A stretch of 10,142 nt of DNA from Gammaproteobacteria bacterium. GTDB taxonomy: Bacteria; Pseudomonadota; Gammaproteobacteria; UBA6429; Thiohalophilaceae. Below the pieces are notes generated by a model, which saw only the letters and a program-made list of their open reading frames with translations, was not told the DNA's origin and did no database searches. Positions 1-7,965 of this stretch are shown in pieces. Position numbers and translations under genes: made by a program. The stretch covers positions 1 to 10,142 of the forward strand of contig QILH01000141.1 of NCBI GenBank assembly GCA_003233255.1, given 5' to 3'. Positions within the stretch are counted from its first letter, which is position 1. Every line of letters starts with the position of its first letter.

Positions 1-2128
1 CCGAGGTGATCTGAATGCTGTCCTGATCATTGATAACCGTCACTGCGGTCGCAATTTCATCACGACTTTTTAGTTTGGCAGCCGAGATATTAATAATCTT
101 AATCCCTTTGCCTTTTGGCATAACCGGAATCTCATCAATATGATGGATCAACATATTTCCGGCACTGGTGATCATCACGATCCAGTAATCTTCCATATTA
201 GGCACGATAACTGGCGGTAATACCGACGCCCCGGCTGCAACCTTCATCATCGCCTTACCTTTTTTGTTGCGGGTTATCATGTCTTCGATGGTGGTAACAA
301 ATCCATATCCCGTGTCAGATGCCAATAACACCAAAGTCTCGGGAGATCCGGTTACGACGCCACAAAATCGGGAACCCGGCGGCGGATTTAAATGATTTGC
401 AATTGGATCGCCGAGGCCACGTGCCGATGGCAGGGTATGACTCAGTACCGCATAGGTTCGACCAGTGGAATCAATAAAAATAGCCAGCTGATTGGACGTG
501 GTCAGCGCTGAATCTAAATACTGATCGCCGGATTTGTAATTCATAGTCAGGGGATCAACTTCATGGCCCTTGGCCGAACGCACAAAACCATTTGCAGATA
601 ACACGATGGTCACCGGCTCAGAGCTAATTAAATCGGTCTCATCCATCGCCTGCGCAGCATCACGAGACACTATTGGCGAACGACGTTTATCACCAAACTC
701 TTCGATATCGGCCTTTAATTCATCGCGCATCAGGTTTTTTAGTTTGGCTTTGGATCCCAGCAGGCCTTCAAGTTCTTTTCGTTCTTTACGTAAGTCTTTT
801 TGTTCAGTCTTGATTTTCATTTCTTCAAGTCGAGCAAGTTGGCGTAAGCGGGTATCAAGTATGTAGTCGGCCTGAATCTCGCTCAGTTTAAAGGCCTTCA
901 TTAACGCCTGTTTAGGATGATCTTCCTTGCGGATAAGCTTGATGACCTTATCCAGATTCAAAAAGGCAATCAGTAAACCGTCTAATAAATGTAAGCGTTC
1001 TTTAACCTTGGTAAGACGATAGTCTAATCGGCGAGTCACCGTCGTTAAACGATACTCAATCCACTCGACCAGCATCTCACGCAGGTTTTTAACCGCAGGA
1101 CGACCGTCGAGCCCAATCACATTCATATTTACTCGATAGGTACGTTCCAGATCGGTGGTGGCAAACAGATGCGTCATTAATTCATCGACGTCGATTTGAT
1201 TAGATTTCGGTATGATAATCAGCCGGGTCGGATGTTCATGATCCGACTCATCGCGCAAATCAACCACCATCGGTAATTTTTTCGCGGTCATCTGTGCCGC
1301 TAATTGTTCCAAAATTTTTGCAGGCGAAGTCTGGTGTGGCAAGGCGGTGATAATGATATCGCCTTTTTCCTTCTCATAGATGGCCCGCATGCGTATTGAA
1401 CCCGTGCCCTTGTTATACATCGCCTTGATTTCTTTGCGCGGCGTGATGATCTCAGCATCAGTGGGGTAATCCGGGCCTTTAACAAACTTCATCAAATCGG
1501 ACAGCGTGGCCTTGGGAGATTTTAATAAATGAATACAGGCGTTCCCCACTTCACGCAAATTATGCGGAGGGATGTCGGTCGCCATACCGACGGCAATACC
1601 GGTGGTACCGTTTAATAATATATTCGGCACCCGTGCCGGTAATGTTTTGGGTTCTTCCAGGCTACCGTCAAAATTGGGCAACCAGTCCACCGTACCCTGC
1701 CCTAACTCACTTAATAACAGGTTCGCATAAGCTGACAAACGCGATTCGGTGTAACGCATCGCCGCAAATGATTTGGGATCATCGGGTGAACCCCAGTTAC
1801 CCTGACCTTCAAGCAGGGTATACCGATAGGAAAACGGTTGCGCCATCAACACCATCGCTTCATAACAGGCGCTGTCACCGTGCGGATGAAATTTACCTAA
1901 CACATCGCCGACGGTACGCGCTGATTTTTTAAACTTGGTACCCGCGCGCAGACCCAGTTCAGACATCGCATAGACAATACGACGTTGCACCGGTTTAAGA
2001 CCATCACCAATATTCGGCAGGGCTCGATCCAGAATGACATACATCGAATAATCAAGGTACGCCTGCTCGGCGAAGGTTTTTAGTGGCAGGTGTTCAACGT
2101 TGTCGTCAATTATGTTTTTTTTACTCAT
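1..2128 (-). CDS. parC: DNA topoisomerase IV subunit A (ParC), 3' end beyond window
   Basis: ParC is the DNA-cleaving subunit of topoisomerase IV, the cytoplasmic ParC2ParE2 type II topoisomerase that unlinks daughter chromosomes. I translated the minus strand from ATG at 2128 and the frame stays open to the window edge, giving 709 codons. E. coli ParC has 752 residues, so about 45 C-terminal residues are missing. The N-terminal winged-helix part shows HPHGDSACYEA (residues 81-91) and AAMRYTESRLS with the catalytic Tyr126, equivalent to E. coli Tyr120. Ser86 and Glu90 match E. coli Ser80 and Glu84, so the quinolone-resistance region is wild type. A Lys/Glu/Leu-rich coiled coil precedes GDKRRSP, and the remainder is the beta-pinwheel DNA-wrapping domain. 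No GyrA box (QRRGGKG) is present, which favours ParC over GyrA. The start lies 28 bp after parE, so cotranscription is likely. The ribosome site is weak (GACGGACT just before ATG). Confidence 0.97.
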   Translation of the reverse strand, partial: MSKKNIIDDNVEHLPLKTFAEQAYLDYSMYVILDRALPNIGDGLKPVQRRIVYAMSELGLRAGTKFKKSARTVGDVLGKFHPHGDSACYEAMVLMAQPFSYRYTLLEGQGNWGSPDDPKSFAAMRYTESRLSAYANLLLSELGQGTVDWLPNFDGSLEEPKTLPARVPNILLNGTTGIAVGMATDIPPHNLREVGNACIHLLKSPKATLSDLMKFVKGPDYPTDAEIITPRKEIKAMYNKGTGSIRMRAIYEKEKGDIIITALPHQTSPAKILEQLAAQMTAKKLPMVVDLRDESDHEHPTRLIIIPKSNQIDVDELMTHLFATTDLERTYRVNMNVIGLDGRPAVKNLREMLVEWIEYRLTTVTRRLDYRLTKVKERLHLLDGLLIAFLNLDKVIKLIRKEDHPKQALMKAFKLSEIQADYILDTRLRQLARLEEMKIKTEQKDLRKERKELEGLLGSKAKLKNLMRDELKADIEEFGDKRRSPIVSRDAAQAMDETDLISSEPVTIVLSANGFVRSAKGHEVDPLTMNYKSGDQYLDSALTTSNQLAIFIDSTGRTYAVLSHTLPSARGLGDPIANHLNPPPGSRFCGVVTGSPETLVLLASDTGYGFVTTIEDMITRNKKGKAMMKVAAGASVLPPVIVPNMEDYWIVMITSAGNMLIHHIDEIPVMPKGKGIKIINISAAKLKSRDEIATAVTVINDQDSIQITS

Positions 2129-2156
2129 AGTCCGTCTGTATCATCTTTCCAAATTT

Positions 2157-4046
2157 TTAAACATTGGCCAGGTCACCGCTTTTCTCCAGCCAGGCCTTGC
2201 GATCGGCGGCACGCTTTTTAGCCAGTAACATGTCCATCAGTGAATGCGTTCCATCACCAGGCGCGATCGACAGGCGGGCAAGCCGTCGCGTATCAGGATC
2301 CATGGTGGTTTCACGCAACTGCAAGGGATTCATTTCGCCCAGGCCTTTAAATCGTGTCACCGAAATCTTGCCGCGTTTTTTCTCTGCAGCAATACGATCC
2401 AGAATGCCCTGCTTTTCCGCCTCATCATGGGCATAAAACATTTCTTTACCGACATCAACCCGGAACAAAGGCGGCATCGCAACATAGATATGACCCTCTG
2501 ACACCAGTTCGCTGTAATGTCGCAGGAACAAGGCCGTTAACAAGGTAGCAATATGTGCGCCATCCGAATCGGCATCGGCCAGTATAATAACTTTGCCATA
2601 ACGCAAGCGGGTAATATTGTTGACCCCGGGATCTACGCCGATGGCGACAGATATATCATGTACTTCTTTGGAACCCAGCACTTCAGCCGAATCAACCTCC
2701 CAGGTATTTAAGATCTTGCCTCGCAACGGCATGATCGCCTGAAATTCACGATCCCGGCCCTGTTTGGCCGAACCACCAGCGGAATCGCCTTCCACCAGAA
2801 ATAACTCGGTACGATCCAGATCCTGTGATGAACAATCGGATAACTTTCCGGGTAACGCCGGCCCCTGGGTAATTTTTTTGCGTACCACTTTTTTACCGGC
2901 ACGAATGCGACTTTGCGCACTGCTGATGGCGAGCTCGGCAATCTGCTCACCTAACTCGACATTATGATTTAACCATAACGCAAAATTATCTTTGACCACC
3001 CCGGAGACAAACATCGCACACTCACGTGAGGTCAGTTTTTCCTTGGTCTGGCCTGAAAACTGAGGATCCAGTAATTTAACCGACAAAACATAACTGACCC
3101 TTTCCCAGACATCTTCCGGCGCAATTTTCACCCCACGCGGGGTTAGATTACGAAACTCGCAAAATTCTCTTACTGCCTCGGTTAAGCCGGTACGTAAACC
3201 ATTAACGTGGGTACCGCCTGCGGTTGTCGGTACCAGGTTTACATAGCTTTCGGTTATACTCTTTTCACAATCAGGCACCCAGCACAACGCCCAATTGACA
3301 GTTTCATCGTTCCCTTCAATTTCACCCACGAAGGCCTCTTGTGGAATAAACTCACAGCCATCCAATGATGAGGTCAAATAATCCGTTAAACCGTCTTCGT
3401 AAAACCATTGCGTCTCTTCACCACTGGCTTCATCCCAGAAATTTACCGTTAAGCCGGGGCATAGCACGGCCTTGGCGCGCAGAATATGTTTTAAACGACT
3501 AACTGAGAATTTAATGGAATCGAAATATTTTTTATCCGGCCAGAAACGAATGGTGGTACCGGTGTCTTTCGGTGGAACCTTGCCTATAACTTCCAGTTTG
3601 GAGGCCTTTTTACCATTGGCAAAGGCCATGTTGTATTCCTTGCCATCGCGTTTGATCCAGATTTCCAGATGTTTTGACAGCGCATTGACCACTGAGACAC
3701 CGACCCCGTGCAGGCCACCAGAAAACTTATAGTTTTTATTGGAAAATTTACCGCCCGCATGCAACCGGGTCAGGATTACCTCGACGCCGGGGATCTTTTC
3801 ACGTGGATGTTTGTCGGTTGGCATACCACGACCATCATCAAGCACCTCGAGCGAACCATCTTTATACAGGTTCACATCAATCTGGCTGGCATGACCGGAC
3901 ACCGCCTCATCGACGCTATTATCGATCACTTCCTGGGCTAAATGATTCGGGCGTTCTGTCTGGGTATACATCCCGGGGCGTTTGCGAACCGGTTCAAGAC
4001 CGGTGAGGACTTCGATGTCTTCTGAGGTATAGGAACGTGATGCCAT
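2157..4046 (-). CDS. parE: DNA topoisomerase IV subunit B (ParE)
   Basis: ParE is the ATPase subunit of topoisomerase IV and drives strand passage through the ParC gate. From ATG at 4046 the protein has 629 residues, against 630 in E. coli. The GHKL ATPase domain shows VIDNSVDEA (residues 40-48), DDGRGMP (70-76) and GGLHGVG (110-116). The QTK loop has Lys335, which contacts the ATP gamma-phosphate in this family. The TOPRIM domain shows EGDSAGG (419-425) and the metal-binding DADSD (491-495), followed by RFKGLGEMNP. The short TOPRIM region, without the long insert of proteobacterial GyrB, together with the adjacent parC identifies ParE. An in-frame TTG at 4058 would add four residues. I prefer the ATG because the product then starts like other ParE proteins and the candidate promoter leaves the TTG almost no leader. 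Neither start has a strong Shine-Dalgarno sequence. Its C-terminus is followed by parC. Confidence 0.97.
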   Translation of the reverse strand: MASRSYTSEDIEVLTGLEPVRKRPGMYTQTERPNHLAQEVIDNSVDEAVSGHASQIDVNLYKDGSLEVLDDGRGMPTDKHPREKIPGVEVILTRLHAGGKFSNKNYKFSGGLHGVGVSVVNALSKHLEIWIKRDGKEYNMAFANGKKASKLEVIGKVPPKDTGTTIRFWPDKKYFDSIKFSVSRLKHILRAKAVLCPGLTVNFWDEASGEETQWFYEDGLTDYLTSSLDGCEFIPQEAFVGEIEGNDETVNWALCWVPDCEKSITESYVNLVPTTAGGTHVNGLRTGLTEAVREFCEFRNLTPRGVKIAPEDVWERVSYVLSVKLLDPQFSGQTKEKLTSRECAMFVSGVVKDNFALWLNHNVELGEQIAELAISSAQSRIRAGKKVVRKKITQGPALPGKLSDCSSQDLDRTELFLVEGDSAGGSAKQGRDREFQAIMPLRGKILNTWEVDSAEVLGSKEVHDISVAIGVDPGVNNITRLRYGKVIILADADSDGAHIATLLTALFLRHYSELVSEGHIYVAMPPLFRVDVGKEMFYAHDEAEKQGILDRIAAEKKRGKISVTRFKGLGEMNPLQLRETTMDPDTRRLARLSIAPGDGTHSLMDMLLAKKRAADRKAWLEKSGDLANV

Positions 4047-4069
4047 ACGGTGATTCAAAACTCGCGTTT

Positions 4070-4098
4070 ATTATTGGTTGTTGATATTTATGGCGCAA
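4070..4098 (-). promoter_or_regulatory. Candidate sigma-70 promoter of parE-parC
   Basis: On the minus strand TTGCGC (4098-4093) and AATAAT (4075-4070) are separated by 17 bp. The -10 element matches TATAAT at five of six positions and the -35 element only at TTG. The predicted start near 4063 gives a leader of about 16 nt to the ATG at 4046. The -35 element lies inside the palindrome at 4093-4107. This is inferred from sequence match only. Confidence 0.35.
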
Positions 4099-4107
4099 TG
4101 ATTGCGC
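4093..4107. repeat. Perfect 15-bp palindrome overlapping the parE -35 region
   Basis: GCGCAAT-G-ATTGCGC has two perfect 7-bp arms around one central base. This is the geometry of a site for a dimeric DNA-binding protein rather than of an RNA hairpin, since a one-base loop cannot fold. It overlaps the proposed parE -35 element, so a bound protein could affect parE-parC transcription. I do not recognise it as the operator of a known regulator. Confidence 0.5.
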
Positions 4108-4116
4108 GAAGAGATA

Positions 4117-4145
4117 CTGTGATGCAAGTATTAATTGCATCACAG
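4117..4145 (-). terminator. Inverted repeat after the chemoreceptor gene, possible terminator
   Basis: CTGTGATGCAA (4117-4127) and TTGCATCACAG (4135-4145) are perfect 11-bp arms around a 7-base loop. The repeat starts 45 bp past the chemoreceptor stop codon. In its transcript the stem would be followed by UAUCUCUU, a poor U-tract, and the stem has only five G-C pairs. It may be a weak intrinsic terminator or a protein-binding site for the downstream parE promoter. The inverted repeat is certain; its role is not. Confidence 0.45.
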
Positions 4146-4190
4146 CTCAAAAATATTCAAAAATGTGTGAAGAAGGTAACAGTAGTCAGA

Positions 4191-6242
4191 TTATGAGATC
4201 TTGAACTGAGCAACAATCGACTGTAAATCGACGGCCAGTTTTGCCAGCTCATCACTGGCGTTGGCCAGATCTTCGGTGGCCTGCGCGCTTTGTTCGGCGA
4301 CCTGAGAGATATTGTTTACATTAACATTAATCTCTTCCGCTACTGTACCCTGCTGACTCGCCGCATGCGCAATTTGCGAGTTCATCGACGAAATGTCCGC
4401 TACGGCCGTGGTAATCGCGGCCAGCGCCTTGTCGGCATCGGCCGCCTGGGCAACACTGGCCTCAGCCTGGCTGGTACCACTTTGCATCACCGCAACGGCA
4501 TCGCTGGCGCCCTTTTGCAGGCGTTCGATCATTCCCTGAATCTCCTGAGTCGAATGCGCGGTTCGACTGGCAAGACTTCGCACTTCATCGGCGACCACCG
4601 CAAAACCTCGGCCTTGCTCGCCAGCACGTGCCGCTTCGATTGCCGCATTCAAGGCCAACAGATTCGTTTGTTCGGCAATACCCTGGATCACGTCCAGCAC
4701 CGTTCCAATGTCATCGCTGTCTTTTTCAAGTCCATCTATTACCCCGGACGCCTTATTGACCTCACCGGCAAGCGCTTCAATTGAACTGATTGTTTTGGAG
4801 ATGGTTTGCTTGCCATTAATAGCCTCAGTATTGGCATTTTCAGCCTGACCCGCCGCATTATTTGCATTCGACGCGACTTCCTGTACGGTCGCCACCATCT
4901 CGTTCATCGCCGTGGCCACTAAATCGGTTTCATTGCGCTGGGTCTGAATACCCTCTTTGGTCGTGGTAACCACCGCCGACATTTCTTCCGCCGCGGCGGC
5001 CAGCTGGGAGGTTGAACCCGCAACCTGGCTAATAATCGATTGCACCTTTTCGATAAACTTGTTAAATCCGGTTGATAACTGCGCGATTTCGTCACGACCC
5101 GTTACTTCCAGTCGCTGGGTTAAATCACCATCCCCCTCGGCAATATCGTTTAATGCCGCAACGGCTGAGTTCAGTGGTTTGGTGATCATCGCGGCCATCC
5201 CCCAACTGATGGCAATGCCAAATATTATCGATATCACCAGTAAGATTAAGACCGCATTTTGGGTATTGCTGACGTTTTCCAGTAATTCATCACTGATCGT
5301 TTCAGTTAATAATGTTTGAGATTCAACGAGCTGATCTAATTCACTCTTGATCCGGGTCACTAATGGTCCTATTTCAGTGCGGACTAAATAGGCGTCGGTA
5401 CGCCACTTCTCACCACCATGCAAATCAATAAGACCTTGTTGTAATTTAAAATACTCAACTTGAAGTTCTAATATGGCATCAACCCCCTCTTGTTGTTCAA
5501 AGGTTAATATCTCCGATTCATCCACTGATAATTTTTTCAGTGTTGCTATAAATCCACCCCGAAAGAGGTCAATATTTTGTAAATTGGCTTTAGCGCGAAA
5601 AGCGATAAAAGCCCGATTATTAATTAATATATTCATCCACTTCTGACGAAGTTCTGAAATAGTATACAAAAGCTGTTTACGTTCAGGACCAGCCTCAGAC
5701 TCGGCTTCTTCAGAAGTCAGCATTTGAGTAAGATATTGCTGTATATCAGACGCAATCGGTTCCATTTTAGAAGCAGAAAAATCAATACCAGGCTGATTTT
5801 TCACGGGATTGTCAACCAACTCAATCATTTTATTTTGATACGCTTTATATTGATTCACCATCGACTCAATATTATTGACTAACGCTAAGGTAGATTCGTC
5901 ATTGATAACCGCAGGCATTTCTTTAATCTCTGTAATGCGGGTAGTTAGATTTTCTAACGCCTCTATGTAATTATTTTTGTGCGTCAATTCGCTGCTAGTC
6001 AGATAAAAACCCAATGACGAATTTGCTCTACCCAGCGCATTGGCCAGGCGTAATGAAGCAATCTTCACCGGTTGGCGAACGTTAACCACATCACTGACAT
6101 CACTCCGAGTCTTACTCAGGCTCAGAAAAGCAGTCACCGCGACCACCGTAATCATGGCGATCAGAAGCCCGGCCGAAACCAGTATCTTGGTACGAATACT
6201 AAGATACGCTAATAAAGATATTATTTTAGACGCAATATTCAT
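4191..6242 (-). CDS. Methyl-accepting chemotaxis protein, transmembrane, long helical sensor
   Basis: This is an inner-membrane chemoreceptor that senses a ligand outside the cytoplasm and controls CheA through CheW. Numbered from ATG at 6242 (683 residues), TM1 spans about 20-42. A mostly helical extracytoplasmic region of about 285 residues follows, then TM2 (about 329-351), a HAMP domain (ITKPLN, then GRDEIAQL) and the signalling domain. The signalling hairpin tip is unmistakable at 521-561 (GIAEQTNLLALNAAIEAARA, then GEQGRGFAVVADEVRSL). The sensor is too long for a single four-helix bundle. Its size fits a two-module helical sensor of the HBM (McpS) type, which is an inference. The protein ends in QFKIS with no NWETF-like CheR-tethering pentapeptide. 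An upstream in-frame ATG at 6281 would add 13 residues, but ATG 6242 has GGGTGA directly before it and gives a more usual N-terminus. The ligand cannot be told. It is flanked by intergenic regions and has its own sigma-28 type promoter. Confidence 0.93.
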   Translation of the reverse strand: MNIASKIISLLAYLSIRTKILVSAGLLIAMITVVAVTAFLSLSKTRSDVSDVVNVRQPVKIASLRLANALGRANSSLGFYLTSSELTHKNNYIEALENLTTRITEIKEMPAVINDESTLALVNNIESMVNQYKAYQNKMIELVDNPVKNQPGIDFSASKMEPIASDIQQYLTQMLTSEEAESEAGPERKQLLYTISELRQKWMNILINNRAFIAFRAKANLQNIDLFRGGFIATLKKLSVDESEILTFEQQEGVDAILELQVEYFKLQQGLIDLHGGEKWRTDAYLVRTEIGPLVTRIKSELDQLVESQTLLTETISDELLENVSNTQNAVLILLVISIIFGIAISWGMAAMITKPLNSAVAALNDIAEGDGDLTQRLEVTGRDEIAQLSTGFNKFIEKVQSIISQVAGSTSQLAAAAEEMSAVVTTTKEGIQTQRNETDLVATAMNEMVATVQEVASNANNAAGQAENANTEAINGKQTISKTISSIEALAGEVNKASGVIDGLEKDSDDIGTVLDVIQGIAEQTNLLALNAAIEAARAGEQGRGFAVVADEVRSLASRTAHSTQEIQGMIERLQKGASDAVAVMQSGTSQAEASVAQAADADKALAAITTAVADISSMNSQIAHAASQQGTVAEEINVNVNNISQVAEQSAQATEDLANASDELAKLAVDLQSIVAQFKIS

Positions 6243-6314
6243 GTCACCCTGTACTGCATTGATATGGCAATCAATAAACATCCGTTTACGTTAGGCCAAA
6301 TTAATGATTATTTA

Positions 6315-6333
6315 CCGATACGAAAATTATCGG
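6315..6333. repeat. Inverted repeat at the chemoreceptor transcription start
   Basis: CCGATA (6315-6320) and TATCGG (6328-6333) form 6-bp arms around a 7-base spacer. The right arm is part of the sigma-28 -10 element and the left arm falls near the predicted transcription start. It could be an operator or chance. Confidence 0.3.
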
Positions 6334-6353
6334 CGCAAATGACATGAACTTAA
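6327..6353 (-). promoter_or_regulatory. Sigma-28 (FliA) promoter of the chemoreceptor gene
   Basis: On the minus strand TTAAGTTC (6353-6346), an 11-bp spacer and GCCGATAA (6334-6327) match the FliA consensus TAAAGTTT-N11-GCCGATAA. The -10 box matches at all eight positions, the -35 box at six of eight, and the spacer length is exact. Transcription would start near 6320, giving a leader of about 40 nt to ATG 6281 or about 78 nt to ATG 6242. FliA controls late flagellar and chemotaxis genes, which fits the product. The rest of 6282-6391 shows no gene. Confidence 0.8.
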
Positions 6354-6391
6354 ATATTGTGTGTAATAGATTTAAATCAGGGAAATAGAAT

Positions 6392-6423
6392 AAAAAAACG
6401 CCCATTTTAGCGAAAATGGGCGT
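6392..6423 (-). terminator. Intrinsic terminator of the dapA-bamC-hydrolase-purC operon
   Basis: The minus-strand transcript forms a perfect 11-bp stem, ACGCCCATTTT paired with AAAATGGGCGT (arms 6398-6408 and 6413-6423), with a 4-base loop. A T-run covering 6398-6392 ends the signal. It begins 30 bp past the purC stop codon and separates purC from the chemoreceptor promoter. Confidence 0.92.
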
Positions 6424-6453
6424 TCAATTTATCAATTAAAACAGGATGATAGG

Positions 6454-7167
6454 CTAGCCAAGCTCAACGCCCAGTCGGTGAGCCACTTCTTCATAGGCTT
6501 CAACCACACCACCCAGCCCCTGCCGGAAGCGATCCTTATCCAGCTTTTTACGCGTATCTATGTCCCAAAGTCGACAACCGTCCGGGGTAAACTCATCGCC
6601 AAGATACAGCTCACCCTTGAAACGGCCAAACTCAAGTTTATAATCCACTAATAACATTCCGGCATCGAGAAATAATTGCTTTAAAATCGTATTGACCTCA
6701 AAGGTCAATGCCTTCATTTTTTCAATTTCATCCTGGGTGGCCCAGTTAAACGAAATAATATGATAATCATTGATCATCGGATCATGCAGTTCATCGTTTT
6801 TTAAGAAGAATTCAAAAGTAGCTGGATTTAACTCAAGGCCATCTTCAACGCCCAGGCGTTTAACCAGGCTACCGGTGGCAATGTTACGCACCACGCATTC
6901 AATGGGAAGCATGTCCAGACATTTTACCAACGACTCCTGATCATTGATGATTTTTTCATGATGCGTTGGCACGCCGGCCGCCGCTAACTTGTCCATAATG
7001 AAGGCCGTAAAATGATTATTAATCATGCCTTTACGATCAAACTGTTCTATTTTTTCACCATCAAAGGCGGAGGTATCATTACGAAATAACATGATCAGTT
7101 TATCCTGATCATCCGTGGAATAAATCGTTTTGGCCTTGCCCGTAAATAGTTCTTTTACTTTATTCAT
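6454..7167 (-). CDS. purC: Phosphoribosylaminoimidazole-succinocarboxamide synthase (SAICAR synthetase)
   Basis: PurC joins aspartate to CAIR with ATP to form SAICAR in cytoplasmic de novo purine synthesis. The product has 237 residues, the same as E. coli PurC, and aligns along its whole length. Visible family motifs are GKAKT (10-14, nucleotide binding), FRNDTSAFDG (28-37), IEQFDRKGMINN, IECVVRNIATGSLVKRLG, LVDYKLEFG, GDEFTPDGCRLWD and the C-terminal DKDRFRQGLGG. The ATG at 7167 has a good ribosome site, AAGAGGA at 7179-7173, five bases upstream. It is the last gene of the operon, 18 bp after the hydrolase gene, and is followed by a strong terminator. No PurR-like operator or own promoter was noticed in that gap. 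No damage is seen. Confidence 0.98.
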   Translation of the reverse strand: MNKVKELFTGKAKTIYSTDDQDKLIMLFRNDTSAFDGEKIEQFDRKGMINNHFTAFIMDKLAAAGVPTHHEKIINDQESLVKCLDMLPIECVVRNIATGSLVKRLGVEDGLELNPATFEFFLKNDELHDPMINDYHIISFNWATQDEIEKMKALTFEVNTILKQLFLDAGMLLVDYKLEFGRFKGELYLGDEFTPDGCRLWDIDTRKKLDKDRFRQGLGGVVEAYEEVAHRLGVELG

Positions 7168-7185
7168 CGTAGTCCTCTTAATCGA

Positions 7186-7947
7186 CTAGTTTATGCTCAT
7201 CCAGTCTAAACCTTCCGCTTGATGCGCAACGTGTATATCATCAGAATCCCATTCAACGGCTTCGGCCAGGGCTTGTCTGGCCAAAATGGGATCATTGTTT
7301 TTATCGCTTATGTGCAATACTACTATCTTCTCTAACTTCGTTGTATCCATCTTGACCAATAAATCAGCCGCCTGATGATTATTCAAATGTCCATAATCAC
7401 TGGCCACTCGTTCCTTTAAATAAGGCGGGTATTCACCATCAAACAGCATGTCAATGTCATGATTACATTCTAATAAAATGGCATCGATCCCAGACAACGT
7501 TTGAACGATATGCGGCGTTATCATTCCCGTATCGGTCAATAAACCTAACTTTTGCCGACCGTTCGAAAATAAAAACTGGCAGGGTTCAGCTGCATCATGC
7601 GGTACGGAATATGGTAAAACCTCTATATCACCTATTTGTACTGCCTCACCGATTATTAGTACAAAACCATTCGGAATCAAGCCCATTTCTGCCGAGCGTT
7701 CGGTACCATGCGTCATCCATACCGGCGTCTTATGTCGTCGTGCAAATGCACCCACCCCACGAATGTGATCGCCATGCTCATGGGTAACAAATATTGCATC
7801 GATCTGCTCTGCCTGCAATCCTATTCGGGCAAGACGTTGTTCGGTTTCCTTCAGCGAAAATCCGCAATCGACTAAAATTGTTGTCGATTGATAACGAATA
7901 ATCGTTGCATTACCTCGGCTGCCACTCCCTAATGAAGCAAATTGCAA
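7186..7947 (-). CDS. Metallo-beta-lactamase-fold hydrolase, WalJ/YycJ-like
   Basis: This 253-residue protein has the metallo-beta-lactamase fold and resembles the YycJ/WalJ group, regarded as probable DNA exonucleases or phosphodiesterases. Its substrate here is unknown. It opens with the LGSGSRGN signature (residues 6-13) and has the metal motif THEHGDH (His56, His58, Asp60, His61). Further candidate ligands are His117 in VPHD, Asp139 in LLTDTG, His163 in ECNHD, His187 in YGHLNN and His212 in LHISDKNND. No signal peptide is present, so it should be cytoplasmic. The start is TTG at 7947, supported by AAGGAGA six bases upstream and by the glycine signature, which requires a start at or before this point. 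In Pseudomonas a related gene sits in the same place between bamC and purC, so the context is conserved though not explained by pathway. Confidence 0.9.
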   Translation of the reverse strand: MQFASLGSGSRGNATIIRYQSTTILVDCGFSLKETEQRLARIGLQAEQIDAIFVTHEHGDHIRGVGAFARRHKTPVWMTHGTERSAEMGLIPNGFVLIIGEAVQIGDIEVLPYSVPHDAAEPCQFLFSNGRQKLGLLTDTGMITPHIVQTLSGIDAILLECNHDIDMLFDGEYPPYLKERVASDYGHLNNHQAADLLVKMDTTKLEKIVVLHISDKNNDPILARQALAEAVEWDSDDIHVAHQAEGLDWMSIN

Positions 7948-7953
7948 ACAGCG

Positions 7954-7960
7954 TCTCCTT
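7954..7960 (-). promoter_or_regulatory. Ribosome binding site that fixes the TTG start of the hydrolase
   Basis: AAGGAGA on the minus strand lies six bases before TTG 7947 and five bases past the bamC stop codon. No ATG lies in frame between it and the LGSGS motif, so it decides the non-ATG start. Confidence 0.8.
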
Positions 7961-7965
7961 ATTGT

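Noticed and set aside
4047..4058. TTG at 4058 as the parE start
   Set aside because: It would add only four residues not expected in the family and would leave about five bases of leader from the candidate promoter. ATG 4046 is preferred, though the TTG is not excluded.
4117..4145. CRP binding site, suggested by TGTGA and TCACA
   Set aside because: The half-sites are separated by 17 bases rather than the six required, so the spacing excludes a standard CRP site.
4290..4784. Plus-strand 164-codon frame inside the chemoreceptor gene
   Set aside because: It lies antisense to the highly conserved signalling domain, has no recognisable domain and is explained by codon bias of the real gene. The same applies to the other plus-strand frames.
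6243..6281. ATG at 6281 as the chemoreceptor start
   Set aside because: The 13 extra residues are atypical before TM1 and the site lacks a good Shine-Dalgarno sequence, whereas ATG 6242 has GGGTGA just upstream. It remains possible.
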